This document shows positions 1 through 10,242 of a stretch of DNA of 64,000 bases, piece after piece. The notes under the pieces were generated by a model. That model did not search any database and had not been told where the DNA came from. It saw nothing but the letters and a program-made list of their open reading frames with translations. Both the position numbers and the translations under genes were made by a program. Source of the DNA: Marasmius tenuissimus. Taxonomy: Eukaryota; Basidiomycota; Agaricomycetes; Agaricales; Marasmiaceae. Within the stretch, counting starts at the first letter, position 1. Each line of letters starts with the position of its first letter. The stretch covers positions 1,116,001 through 1,180,000 of the forward strand of contig JAQOTA010000053.1 of the NCBI GenBank assembly GCA_029532415.1. Reading direction: 5' to 3'.

Positions 1-1
1 T

Positions 2-1024
2 TTCGTCCTCGTGCACATAGCAATGGTGAAGGAGTCGGGACCTCTCGTCAAGGGAGCTACCGAAGTCCTTGAAGCATGTGGATCTCGCGACCGGGGGAGC
101 TTCGATGATGGACTTCGTACAGTCGTCGGTGCACTGACAAAGATCAACGGTGTCATGAACAGTGAGTACGATGATCCCTGTACCATCATTGGCGATACTT
201 AATGCCTATTCAGCGATGTGGGGCCGCAGCAAACCTGCAAGCTACACGACCTTTCGGACATTCATCTTTGGGATTACGTCGCAATCTATGTTCCCCAAGG
301 GTGTGGTCTATGAAGGCGTCAGCGAGGAACCAATGTCTTTCCGAGGCGAATCAGGAGCGAATGATAGCATGGTACGTACAGCCGTCTTCGCCCCTAGACA
401 TACTTCTATCATTGGGATTCACGACATCTCTTACTGTGTCCATAGATCCCTCTCTGCGATAATCTCCTCCAAATTTCAATGCCCCATACACCGCTTACCG
501 AGATCCTGAAAGATTTCCGCCAGTATCGGCCAGGAAACCACCGCGAATTCCTCGAAGCCGTCAAAGAGTATTCCGATGCTTCAGGCGTCAGAGAATTTGC
601 TCTCGCGCACCCCGACACGGCTGCGTTGTATCTGCAGGCGTTGGACCAAGTACGAGATTTTCGATGGAGGCATTGGTGCTTCACGAGGGAGTACATCCTC
701 AAGTACACCACGCATCCCACGGCGACGGGCGGAAGCCCGATTGTTACGGTAAGTTTTACGAAGTGTCGTATGGATTGGTATTTTTTCGGGATTGCTGACG
801 AGAGCTCGTAGTGGCTACCGAACCAGCTCCAAGCCGTTCTCGAGCAGATGGCCGTGACCCACGAATACTGCAAGGATGTCGATGGGGTCACCGATATCAT
901 GGAACAGGCGAACCGGCAGAGAGAGACATTGAGGAAAGAGGTGGAGAAGTACTGTGGGGAGCGAGGTGTACCCGCCAGTACCAACCTCACTCCTGCACCG
1001 GTCGCGGTAGCATCTGTTGCGTAG
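2..1024 (+). CDS. IDO: Indoleamine 2,3-dioxygenase, C-terminal part (5' end outside window)
   Basis: This is a haem enzyme that opens the indole ring of tryptophan to N-formylkynurenine, the first step of the kynurenine/NAD route, in the cytosol. Four exons are visible: to 161, 214-371, 446-748 and 812-1024, with introns of 52, 74 and 63 nt, all GT...AG. About 277 residues are in the window. The joined protein shows family hallmarks in order: VKESGPLVKG, TMWGRSKPASYTTFRTFIFGI, MFPKGVVYEG, FRGESGANDSM then IPLCDNLL, YRPGNHREFLEAV, the region of the proximal haem-ligand histidine (WRHWCF, His codon 671-673), and ATGGS before the last intron. The active-site and substrate-loop motifs are all present, so the gene looks functional. 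Family assignment is firm. Which fungal IDO subfamily it belongs to cannot be decided without the N-terminus. Confidence 0.95.
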
Positions 1025-2640
1025 GCATTCTGATTGGACTTGGGGGATGGATCACGAAGAGGGACACCCAGATGTGTAATGTCGTATTGATACTGTAATC
1101 AGAATATGATGGAGTGTGACGTGAAGAATGGACAGTCCTCTATTTAGCACCCTCGTGATAAGAGGGTGTAAACGTAAAAGGACATACAAGCAATGGAGGG
1201 GGTAGTCGCTCGGAGCTTGAGCATTCCTTTACGGCTGGACGAGAAATGAAGATGGGACCTCCTACCTCCGACCAGCCATTTTCGTCGCTTTAGTTTACCG
1301 ACAATACCACGCAGCCTGAGTGACGGCAATATCGTTCTCCAGTTCGAAAAGATCAGCTAGTTTTTTCTAGGCTCATTGAACAAGATGTTTGTACGTTGGA
1401 CCATTTTGAACGAATAGCAACACAGGCTCAATCGACTGACTCAAAAGGGGAGGTGATCGAGGAACGGCTGCGCTGGTCGTTCACACCAGCGAAAATATGG
1501 GGATCCGGTCAGTGTCTGACGGCGATGGCCAGGAAACAACAGTATGATACCCATAGATCAGTCACTGTACATACTTGCTCAGTCTAATGGTAGATAATCA
1601 GTTCATAAAAATGTACCATAAGTGTGAACTGCTGTGGTCAGCGCACGGTCAGGTCAAGGCAGAATGGCGAAGTCTTGTTAGAAAATGATCAGCCACTAGC
1701 CGGAACTTGTCAGGACGAGCGTACATTATCAGGGAGTAACCAGAGAGTGGTCAGAGCACTTCAGAATGGAGAACTCCGATCAGAGGAAGACAGAATGGCC
1801 CTGTCGTGTCCGACATGCACCAGAGAGCTCTCAGGCTGTCATGGGTATAGTCAGTGAGTGATTAATAAAAGCCGGAAGGAAATAAGAGCGTCAAAGCATG
1901 ATGGGTTGAAGTTAGACCGTTCGGGCTGAATCAGACTATGAGATGGTTATCCAAGTGGTTATCACCGCACGCACAATATCTTGGTACTGTGGGTGCAACA
2001 AACCTGAGGTAGTGTCGTATCGTTATCGACATCGTTGTTGTCGAACCCATGTCGGGGCATCTGATTCAGTCCCTTGAGCGCTTGCGCTGAAATCAGTAGC
2101 GCCGGAGAGCTATACTCGGACAATCGATACGTTACCGACACGTGCTGCTCTTGACCCTCTACCACCAACATCACCCTTTGAATCCACTAGTATCTCAGGC
2201 TTATCGTGTCGGCTGGTCGGCTGGGCGCCGCTGTGATCTAAACAAGTACCAAAAACCTGCAAATCATGCAAGGAATATAGCTTGACAGTGGGGTTTGGAC
2301 TTTGGAAGTGATATGGAACTCACCAGGTGCGTGGTCGAGTTGAGATTTTATTCGACTGATAGTTTCTGGATACTGATGATTCTCAACTAGTTCTCGGTCC
2401 TCGTTAGGATCTACAAATAGACTTGACATGGTATCAACATTATATTTCAACGTTCAACAATGACAAGCGTCTTGTATCCCGCATTGAACTCAGGATGGAC
2501 TCAACGTCCCAGCTCGCTAGCTCTGGCACTCTTGAGTCTTTGGACCGTTGGACAATGTCGGTGACGTATGCGTTGTCATCAGCGTCATCGATCTGCGCAC
2601 AGGCTACTTTCACGACCCCGCCGCACGGACCATCTCCCAG
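1025..2640. other. Intergenic stretch rich in GTCAG/CTGAC words
   Basis: No credible gene is seen between the dioxygenase stop and 2640. Between about 1430 and 1860 the pentamer GTCAG or its complement occurs at least eight times in roughly 430 bp, embedded in GATCAG and TATCAGG variants. It could be a decayed repeat. Confidence 0.4.
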
Positions 2641-2641
2641 G

Positions 2642-2648
2642 TATATAA
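2642..2648 (+). promoter_or_regulatory. TATA-like box before a pyrimidine-rich leader
   Basis: A TATATAA lies 76 bp upstream of the ATG at 2718. A CT-rich run (CCTCCTTTCCCCCTCCCACC and similar) lies between them, the usual architecture of a strongly expressed fungal promoter. It supports the small reading frame that follows, but is not decisive alone. Confidence 0.35.
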
Positions 2649-2717
2649 ACCCAACGCTATTCCGATTGCACCCATCCCTCCTTTCCCCCTCCCACCATCA
2701 TCTCTCCCACTACTACC

Positions 2718-3011
2718 ATGTATTGCCCTACACTCACGATACTTGCAAACCTGATCGTTTGCCTCGCGAGCTCAATACAGGTCATCGGTAGAAGTTCTTG
2801 TTCTTCCGTTAGCTGTCGGTCATTCATACTGTCAAGATATTACCCCGAATCAGGTCTAGGACACCGGTATGTACCCGCCGCTTCTATCGCTACACGTCTG
2901 GGAGCTGACTATGTATATGCGCTAGCTCTACCGATTGCTCCAGACCACTATGGCATGCACCCATCTAGGACTTCAGAGGCACGTAGATCCTTTCTGTTAC
3001 TGCTCGTCTAA
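2718..3011 (+). CDS. Candidate small secreted protein
   Basis: The frame begins MYCPTLTILANLIVCLASS and looks like a short secretion signal with a hydrophobic core at residues 5-20. Unspliced it gives 97 residues. An intron-like GTATGT...CGCTAG at about 2869-2924 would give a protein of about 63 residues with several cysteines. No family is recognised. Support comes only from the TATA box and pyrimidine leader upstream and the signal-like N-terminus. The frame could be chance. Confidence 0.3.
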   Translation: MYCPTLTILANLIVCLASSIQVIGRSSCSSVSCRSFILSRYYPESGLGHRYVPAASIATRLGADYVYALALPIAPDHYGMHPSRTSEARRSFLLLLV

Positions 3012-4016
3012 TCAACTTACTTATATGCGAACTCTGCAGGTCATCACAAAGAGTGAAGGATGGTGGTGGTATCATGTATGTATCGAGCGGCTGCTGGCCC
3101 CCACGTAGAAGTAGGTACCTGTAGATTCTGTATGTACATAAGTACTTATCATAAAACTTGTTTGTGCTCATGTCCTTTCCTGTGTCCGCGAGGCTGCCTC
3201 CACCTTTCCTGAGGATCCCAATACTTATAGATCTCTCAGTCTACCTACGTCTGATCAGCTTGAGAACTTTGATGGCGTCTGAACAGGTCAGCCTGTCCGA
3301 CAGCATCTGACCAGCTCCGTCGGTCTGATAGAGTCTGGCCATCCTCGGTCAGTCTCCCCTCGTCTGCTCACAACATGTCAGTCCGGTACGTCGTATTCAG
3401 TTGTTGATAAGGGAATACCAATCCGATTAGTGCTTATAGGAACATGTCACTCTGCCAGCGCGGACCAGGTATTGTCATACCGAAGGTATCTGTCGGAAAA
3501 AGCCTTTGTGAATCAGAGACTGACCAGGCCTGTCAGGCTGGTAGACCCTGATTCCAACTGCCGGGGCTGGTCAGTGACTGACCGGATCCACATAGCTTTG
3601 CTGGTGCAAGGTGATGCATAGCGCTAAACCTTCCAGTCTTTGCTACGCCTTGATCCACATGTGAATCGATTTCGAGATCCGTTGTCGCTTCGGGACCTGT
3701 TGTGGGAAGGTATCTCGTGTTTTTTGGCGTTCAAGATCACAATGTGAACTGTGGTGATGGAGGAGAGCAAAAATTCGAGCCCACTTCAGCCTACATACGG
3801 GACCGGCCCGCCGGTTCTGAAAACTCCCACAAGCCAAGTACTACACTGGGGGAGTTGAATCGAGGTTTGACAACTTCAAGGGTCGCTCGACAGGCTTCAA
3901 GGACGATATCATACAATCAACCGAAGTTGGCTCGAACTACCAGATTACATATTTCCGTAAGTTTTCAGACAGCTGGTAAGTACTTATACATGACGGAACT
4001 CCCGAGGCAGCCCCAT
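3012..4016. other. Intergenic, second GTCAG/CTGAC-rich stretch
   Basis: No gene is supported. From about 3250 to 3590 the words GTCAG and CTGAC recur about nine times, including GGTCAGTGACTGACC near 3570. This resembles the stretch at 1430-1860. The long plus-strand frame over 3702-4280 is a shadow of the methyltransferase on the other strand. Confidence 0.4.
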
Positions 4017-4884
4017 TTACTTCTTGACGATGTAGGAGAATCCATCATAGCCCTTGACACCCACAGTGCCGATGGTTGTAGCTTCCACCTCTGTATCGTC
4101 CTTAAGGAACTCCAAAAGCTCCCGTATCTTGACGTTGTAAGGCTCCGTATTCGAAGGATCAGAGACTCCCCCACCGCGGATCATGTTATCAATGATCTAG
4201 AGAAAGAGGTAGAATTGGACGTCAGGCTTGAGCAAGCGGCAACTCAGGAAAGAGACTTACAATCACGCCGCCGGACCTAAGAAGCCTCTTCGCCTCTGTG
4301 TAGTAAGTCGTGAAATGACTCTTGTCGGCGTCGATGAAGGCGAGGTCGAAGGGTTGAGGTTCTGGCTTGAGCTTGGCGAGAGACTCATGCGCAGGCCCGA
4401 CGATGATTTTGACACGAGCAGATACATCTGCACCGGCTTTTTCGAGGTTCTCTCGAGCAACCTACAAGGGGATACGAAAAAATAGATGAGCCTCCTCAAC
4501 TTCGAGGAAAATCAAGGTCAGGGCTACCTTCGCGTGTTCTTCCTTCAGCTCGAGGGTAACGAGCTCGCCCTTCGCGGGCAGAGAGCGAGAGAACCAAACT
4601 GCCGAATAGCTGTGGGAAGTTGGTGAGGTTCATGTGGATATTGCAAATCGAAGGCGGAATCCGGATACTACGTACCCTCCAAGTGTCCCAACTTCCAAGA
4701 TCCTCGTCGCCTGGATCGACTTGGAAATTAGGTACAGAAACTTGCCCTGGAGCGGGCTAACCGCAATGTCAGGCAGTCCTTTCTGTGAGCTGTTCTGTAC
4801 GGCAAAGTCAAGAGCATCGTCCTGCGCGACGAGGAACGAGCTCTGATACTTGTCCTCTCGAGTCCAGATTTCTTTGTCGCTCAT
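4017..4884 (-). CDS. SAM-dependent O-methyltransferase (CCoAOMT/COMT-like class)
   Basis: This enzyme would transfer a methyl group from S-adenosylmethionine to a hydroxyl of a small, probably catechol-like aromatic, using a divalent metal, in the cytosol. Four exons are on the minus strand: 4884-4676, 4609-4528, 4461-4261 and 4196-4017. Introns are 63-66 nt with consensus ends, and all phases agree. The protein is 223 residues, the usual size for this family. The SAM-binding loop EVGTLGGYS lies near residues 64-72, spanning the first intron. FDLAFIDADKSH carries the metal-binding Asp, and IIDNMIRGGG carries the second metal-ligand Asp-Asn pair. The C-terminus ends in DGFSYIVKK. The start chosen is MSDKEIW. 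An in-frame upstream ATG would add 12 residues. The natural substrate cannot be told from the sequence. Confidence 0.93.
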
Positions 4885-5821
4885 GATGTGGTGAAGAGAA
4901 TGTGTGATGGCCAATACCAATCGAAGAGACCGCCTTTTATACCATCCGTTCTGTCTATAGTCCTCGTTAGATTCAAGACCAAGGTTGACCGCAGCAATAG
5001 AGGATCCAGAAATAGTTATCTGATAAGATGCGATGTAATAGAATGTATTGAATCTATCACGGTTATATTTTCATCTTTCGCCTTATCTGATAAGATGACT
5101 CACAACTGAATTGAGTCCTCAGATCAGACGGGTTCATACCAGCGGCGAAGAATTGAATCAGGTCTCCTCTCTTAGTGAGCAATGACCGAGAAATGACTGT
5201 TTCTTGACAGCATCCGTACTCTTCGCTCTGCAATCCTACAAGTAAATGATCAGGTTTCGAGTCAGAAGCGAACTCGCGACCCACCTCACCACGGTTGCTG
5301 CGGAGTTCGTGTTCTGAGTATTCAATATTCGCCATTGCATGGTTCGAAAAGTTATCATGAGATTGAGTAGGATCAACACCTGACGATTTGCTTGCGGCTA
5401 AATCAGGAGGGCTGTAAGAGCCCTGAGCAAATGATTCGATGATGAGCCACGACTCACCGTTGGAAGTAGTAGGAACTTGAGGTTGAAGCGGGAAGAAATG
5501 CACATGTCGTCAACGTTTCTGGTTTGCATCAATATCCGCAATCATATGCGGCTTTTCGCGAAAGGCCAGGTCGAGATGAAAGGAGTCTCAGAGATGCGGG
5601 ATGAGCCCAAGAGCAATTGTAACCACCATGAGACTCTCGACGACGCGTGTACCGTGTCGACATGCGTGTTCATTCCTGAATTAGAAGATTGGGAAGGGTT
5701 TCCGTTAATGTCGCCCTACAGATGTCGACATGTAGTGTGCACCTCCTCGGGGGTACTCCGAAGTAATCTAAACGCTGACACTTCGTGGAACTAGCACACA
5801 GTCCTCAATCATAACAAAGGC
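4885..5821. other. Intergenic; weak minus-strand exon candidates at 5063-5503
   Basis: A 146-residue minus-strand frame at 5503-5063 has no in-frame ATG near its start. It contains two intron-like segments (GTGAGTCG...TGCTCAG and GTGAGGTG...CTTGTAG). Splicing them would join a Ser/Asn-rich stretch to QSEEYGCCQETVISRSL. It may be part of a gene or a gene relic. No family is recognised. Confidence 0.25.
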
Positions 5822-6330
5822 AAGAATGGCGGCTTTGATCCCGGGAGTCTCCGCTTTCGGCTGCATGCAGCGATGGCAGCAGTGCCGCCTTGGAGGTCTT
5901 CCTAACGGGTATTGTGCTCTTCGTCGGAATGGGGTGGGGGCATACGGTGGTTTTATTCCTTTATGATCGACAGCTTGAAGGAGGAGATGAAGTTAATTGA
6001 CGGGAAAACGAGAAGAATACGATTGGTGGCTTCGATTGGTTGGGTGATTCTGGGTTGGAATCCATAGAGCTGCGAGACGAGTGCGTACCGTACTTCCCTT
6101 AGTGTGATGAGACATGTTCGGACGCGACTGATAAGAGTTCGTGGTACAGGGAAGAGTGTAGAGTGCGTGCTATCGAGATCAAGTCGTTCAAAGAGCCAGA
6201 TAGGTGTAGTCTTCCCGCCCGCGTGGCTCGCCTTCCGATGATGAGATGAAAGACATCAAGCTTCGGGTTGTCGTCAATCTCTGATCGCCTTGAAGAGGGA
6301 GATCGCGTCAATTCCTCTGAGCCTAGTAGA
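5822..6330 (+). pseudogene. Decayed copy (P0) of the tandem single-membrane-segment family
   Basis: An ATGGCGG start context at about 5826 matches P1 (MAALIPG against MAVLSPD). A stretch similar to the membrane segment and DNA resembling the second exon follow (GTGGTACAGGG near 6143, CCAGATAGGTGTAGTCTT near 6197, CTTGAAGAGGGAGATC near 6290). Frameshifts and stops prevent any continuous reading frame. The sequence downstream, up to a CT-rich tract near 6700, also matches the regions after P1 and P2, so the duplicated unit includes flanking DNA. It reads as a dead member of the P1-P3 array. Confidence 0.6.
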
Positions 6331-6979
6331 CAATATGGAGCTGATTTTTGACATTCGAGACGGAGGTAGGGGTCGTATCGGGTCGACAACGGTACGCCGA
6401 GCTCGAGAATAGGCTGAAGCTCGCATATTTGATTGTCACTCTCGAGTCCTCGTTCTTGATCCATATGGATTAAGCCGGAAAAGGCCACCACGGTGTGTTG
6501 GCTCGTCTGGGCAAGAAAAAAGATACTAACGGTCAACTCTAGTCGCAGATAAGCATTGTGATCGGACCTTACCAGGGCTCGTCCGTCATAATCATGATAT
6601 TTTGGTTGTCTCCGCAGACGACAAGTTTGAATGTCGAGCAAGCTTCGGGCATTCGCAACGTAGTCAAACTCCACTTTGTTACCGTGCAACTTTCTTGCTT
6701 TTCTTACTCTCGTCGAACCGTCCTTTGTTTGACCTGTTGATATTATATATATGTTGCCCAGAAGTTTCTGTAGGGTGAATACATCGATACTTATCTGTAC
6801 AGCGCTGTCCCATTCACACCGAGAGCGGACCTCAGATGAGAATAGAGTGGGCAGAGTGTCCAGTGCCCACCTAACAAAAGTGGAAGGAAGAAAGAGGATA
6901 GAGCCGGTCCCTGGACTTTAATGCATCGCGTGCGGGGACGAAAAGTTAGTCTCGGAACTATCCCGCCACGTGACAGCGT

Positions 6980-7055
6980 AGCCGACAGGCTGTGTCGGTA
7001 AAGTGCTGTGTTGGACCGTCGGTAGAGTGTGTCGGTAAAAGACAGCCTGTCGGCT
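6980..7055. repeat. Inverted repeat with 14-bp perfect arms
   Basis: The arms AGCCGACAGGCTGT (6980-6993) and ACAGCCTGTCGGCT (7042-7055) are exact complements separated by 48 bp. The spacer carries three GTCGGTA/GTCGGTAA repeats. It could form a cruciform or act as a factor-binding array. No function is known. Confidence 0.6.
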
Positions 7056-7072
7056 ATACGGGTAACCTGGAG

Positions 7073-7109
7073 GTCCGTGCGCACTGACATCAATTCTGTG
7101 CGCACGGAC
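7073..7109. repeat. Inverted repeat with 12-bp perfect arms
   Basis: The arms GTCCGTGCGCAC (7073-7084) and GTGCGCACGGAC (7098-7109) are separated by 13 bp. They lie about 330 bp upstream of the P1 start codon. Confidence 0.6.
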
Positions 7110-7441
7110 TCCCCACCAGTTTCGTCTCCTCCTCATCGCTCTCGTCTTCCTTGCACAGAATAGATCCTGCTGTACTTCAAGTTCTATCTCATCCTTCTGA
7201 GGCCCTCGAAACCACTGTCCCCCTCAGTCATATTCGTTTGCTACTGCAAAAAGCGAGCTCGATTCGGAGTTCCAATTCCTCACAACCCGCTATAGCTTAG
7301 GAGAACGGCTCTACACGGTACGTTTCTCTGCGCAAGCATAAGAATATTAACAACAACGCCAGGACTACTACACAGGTCAAAACTGTTCGCCAGAACTATT
7401 CAGCAGATCGCCCCCACGACTCGTGAACAACACAAGCAAGA

Positions 7442-8088
7442 ATGGCGGTCTTATCCCCAGATTCTCTTGGAATAGTAGAAAATGGAATTTCAGCCGCAGG
7501 CGGGAGCTCAAAGGTTTTCAACATCCTCATAATGGGCTTGGTGGTACTCATGGTACTCGTCGGAATGGGGTGGGTGGTCAAGTGGTGGTTATACCCCTTC
7601 ACGATCAACGACTTGGAGCGCGAAATTGGGCTGATCTGGGAGCTCATCGAAGAGAATACAAGGCGACACTGGGATTTATTGAGAGGTTCAGGTTGGGAAT
7701 TTAAACGACGGCTATACGGGTACGTGTTATACCCTCCCTCGCTGACAGGTGTTCATGGGCGACTGATGGAGAAATTCGTGGTACAGGAAATGCGGCGAAA
7801 TGGCCAACATCAAGAATAGGTCGACCGTAGAGCCAGATAGATGGAATCTTCGAGCTTGGGTTGTCTTGCAATGGCGAGAAATGAACGACGTCAAGAAGTG
7901 TTATTTGACATTGATGGCCTTGAAGAAAGAGATCACGGTATGTCTTTTGAGACCTGTGGACAACATGTAGCTGATTCGTAAGATTGAAGGACGTGGTAGA
8001 GAGTCGGAAACGGCACCTATTCACCCCGGCCAACCAATCCAGCCATTCCAACATCGGCAACGCGACCGCAGCGGTGGCAGTCGCCTGA
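7442..8088 (+). CDS. Small single-pass membrane protein of unknown function, paralogue P1
   Basis: Function is not recognised. Three exons (7442-7719, 7787-7937, 7990-8088) give 175 residues with agreeing phases. Residues 25-46 form one strongly hydrophobic segment (FNILIMGLVVLMVLVGMGWVV). It is followed by YPFTINDLEREIGLIWELI, a charged helical stretch, and DLLRGSGWEFKRRL. Exon 2 encodes RSTVEPDRWNLRAWVVLQWR and DVKKCYLTLMALKKEI. The C-terminus ends in small residues (NATAAVAVA). The segments after the membrane helix look helical and amphipathic, so a membrane-anchored protein with a soluble helical domain is the most I can infer. Introns lie at the same places as in P2 and P3, and exon 2 is 151 nt in all three, so it is under selection or recently copied. 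Confidence 0.8.
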
Positions 8089-9602
8089 CAACTCGTGAGG
8101 ACATAGTCGAGCACTCACCCTCGCCCTCGGATACCCTCCCCCACCCCACCCCACCCAAACTCATCATGCTATCGCTATCGCTATCATCTTTTCTTCAACT
8201 CTGCCGTCTCCGTAAACTTCTTTCACGCAACTTGTCGACTCGTACTCTTCCGAAATCTTTGTTCATCAATCCTGGGTTGGAAGGGCGAAGGTTATCATGG
8301 TGCGTTAGGTCTATCTGAACGAGAAAAAAACGAACGCTGATGGTCAGAAATGATCCCAGATGATTGGAGTAGAGCCTTACTGTGACTAATTATCCCACTA
8401 GTCCTTGAGCGACAAGGCTCTTCACCTTGAACCCCTCCCAGCACGACTAGAATTCCCCCATCCGTTGACTTTTTTACTGTGTGTCTTCTTGCTTATCTTG
8501 CTTTCCTTGCTTTCGTCGAAATGTCCTTTGTTGTATCGCGATTATTGACTATAAATCCCCTGGATGTTCCGCATTCGTCCACCGAGCCGGTCAAAGGGTT
8601 TTGAGATGTTGGTGTCGGAGCGCGACGACCCAGGGGACGTGGGTCTGGAGGGTCACGAAGGTAGTCCGCCATACGTGGGTGACGACTGAGATGGTAAGGT
8701 GCAGAAACGGAGCGTGGACTCGGAGCACTAATCCCGCATCCAACTACTGGCTAACCCTGAGTGCCGGATCACCTAGCTTCCTGCAATGCAAGTCACTACA
8801 CGGAAGAGTAGACCACGTAGAGGAGATAGAAGGTCGAACGGGCGTCCGAGTCGTAGACTAAGACACCAACACGGGTAGCGTGTGAACGCGGAGCACCCTG
8901 CCCGTAACGTGGTTTAGTTCTGTGCCTGTCAGAGTGGGGCGATGCACTTCCAAAGATGGACTGTCACAAATCATATCAATAGCTGTTGTTTTAGGGCGCT
9001 CGGCGGAGGGTCGTTTCATTCCCGCGCGAGTGGTGAAGACCATTTCCATTTCTCGATTTTCAACCGTCTTCTTCGCACCGCTAGAGACAGAAAAATCAGA
9101 GCTATCTCGTGGTATAGCTACAATGAACTGCTTCATGTTTACAAGCGCTAAATAAAGTGCCGCTTTTCTCTTGAAAACAACCGCTCAGCGCTCAACGCTC
9201 AGGCGCTCTAACGTAAATCGAACCAAGGCGTGACAGATACACGGCCACAGATCATTCATATGTGACGTACATGCTCTAATTTCAATTGCTGTGACAGGAG
9301 CAGCTAAACCGTGACACCGCCCCCGCGTGATCATACAGTCACATCTGTCACTAATATGCCGCAATTGGGATGTCACACCAGTCTCTCGATCAGCACAAAT
9401 AATATTAATACTTACATATCTGTGACAATGTGAGGAGAAACCCCCCAACTACCTACCCACGGTCCACCCCACAGGAGCAATATCTTCCGAGGTGAGAAAA
9501 CCATATGTCCTCTGCCCTAGAGTATTTGACAACCTTGGTGAGAGCTTAGTAAAACAACAGGAGTCGCCCCAGGAGTTGAAGGCAACGAATACACAAGCAA
9601 GC
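8089..9602. other. Intergenic between P1 and P2
   Basis: No supported gene. The part to about 8540 matches downstream DNA of P0 and P2 (an ATCATGGTGCGTT motif, then a CTTGCTTTC-rich tract before GTCCTTTGTT). The last 400 bp carry a cluster of TGTGACA-type words, listed separately, and probably the P2 promoter. Confidence 0.4.
9229..9428. promoter_or_regulatory. Cluster of TGTGACA/TGTCACA-type words upstream of P2
   Basis: Within 200 bp there are about eight occurrences of GTGACA, GTGACG, GTCACA or GTCACT on either strand, for example near 9229, 9260, 9291, 9310, 9336, 9346, 9372 and 9422. They end about 175 bp before the P2 ATG. Such density suggests a binding-site array or a decayed minisatellite. 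No factor is identified. Confidence 0.4.
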
Positions 9603-10242
9603 ATGGCAGTCTTGGCCCCCGAAACATCCGTGAAGATGGTAGCGGACGGAATTTCAACCGTCAGTGGCGATGGGAAGAGTGTTGCCTTGAAGATCTTCAT
9701 GACGGTTGTGATCCTTGTCGTGACATCCATGGGGGCCATACAGTGGTGTTATCCCTTTACGATCGACGATTTGGAGCGCCGTATTGAGCTGATCCAGAAA
9801 CGCATTGAAGAGAACTCGACTCTTGATTTAGATCTGTTGGGATATTCCGGTTGGGAATTCAAACAAATACTGATACGGTACGTGTCATGCCTCCCCTTGA
9901 TAGGGACGCATCCAAGAGTAGCTAATGAGAATTCATAACGCAGGGAACGTAGAAGAGTGCTTGAGATCAAGGACAGGTTAACAGCAGAACCGGATAGATG
10001 TCACCTTCGCGCATGGCTCATCTTTCGATGGCGAGAGATGAGGGATGTTAAGAGCTGCTATCTATCTTTGATGTCCTTAGAGAGGGAGATCACGGTAAGT
10101 CCGAGCCTGGCGGAAGACATGAAACTGACCTGTGAGAACCCAGACCGTGATAGAGAGACAGAGACAGTACCTGTCCGCATCAATCAACATCAACAACGCG
10201 ACCGCAAGTGGAGGTCGTATAGCGCCTCGTGCGGAGATGTAA
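9603..10242 (+). CDS. Small single-pass membrane protein of unknown function, paralogue P2
   Basis: Three exons (9603-9877, 9944-10094, 10144-10242) encode 174 residues. The hydrophobic segment (about residues 29-46, IFMTVVILVVTSMGAI) precedes YPFTIDDLERRIELIQKRIE and DLLGYSGWEFKQIL. Exon 2 gives RLTAEPDRCHLRAWLIFRWR and DVKSCYLSLMSLEREI. The C-terminus (GGRIAPRAEM) differs from P1 and P3, which end in Ala/Val repeats, so the tail is the most divergent part. The layout, intron phases and 151-nt middle exon match the paralogues. No known domain is recognised. Confidence 0.8.

Larger units (their letters stand above)
6331..7441. other. Intergenic/upstream region of P1 with two inverted repeats
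   Basis: There is no gene. It holds the 3' relic of P0, two inverted repeats (6980-7055 and 7073-7109) listed separately, and probably the P1 promoter. A possible 5' untranslated intron donor, GGTACGTTTC, lies near 7317. Confidence 0.4.

Noticed and set aside
409..990. 193-codon minus-strand frame
   Set aside because: It is antisense to the dioxygenase exons, whose motifs are unmistakable.
3702..4280. 192-codon plus-strand frame
   Set aside because: It lies opposite the O-methyltransferase exons and has no domain. It is a shadow.
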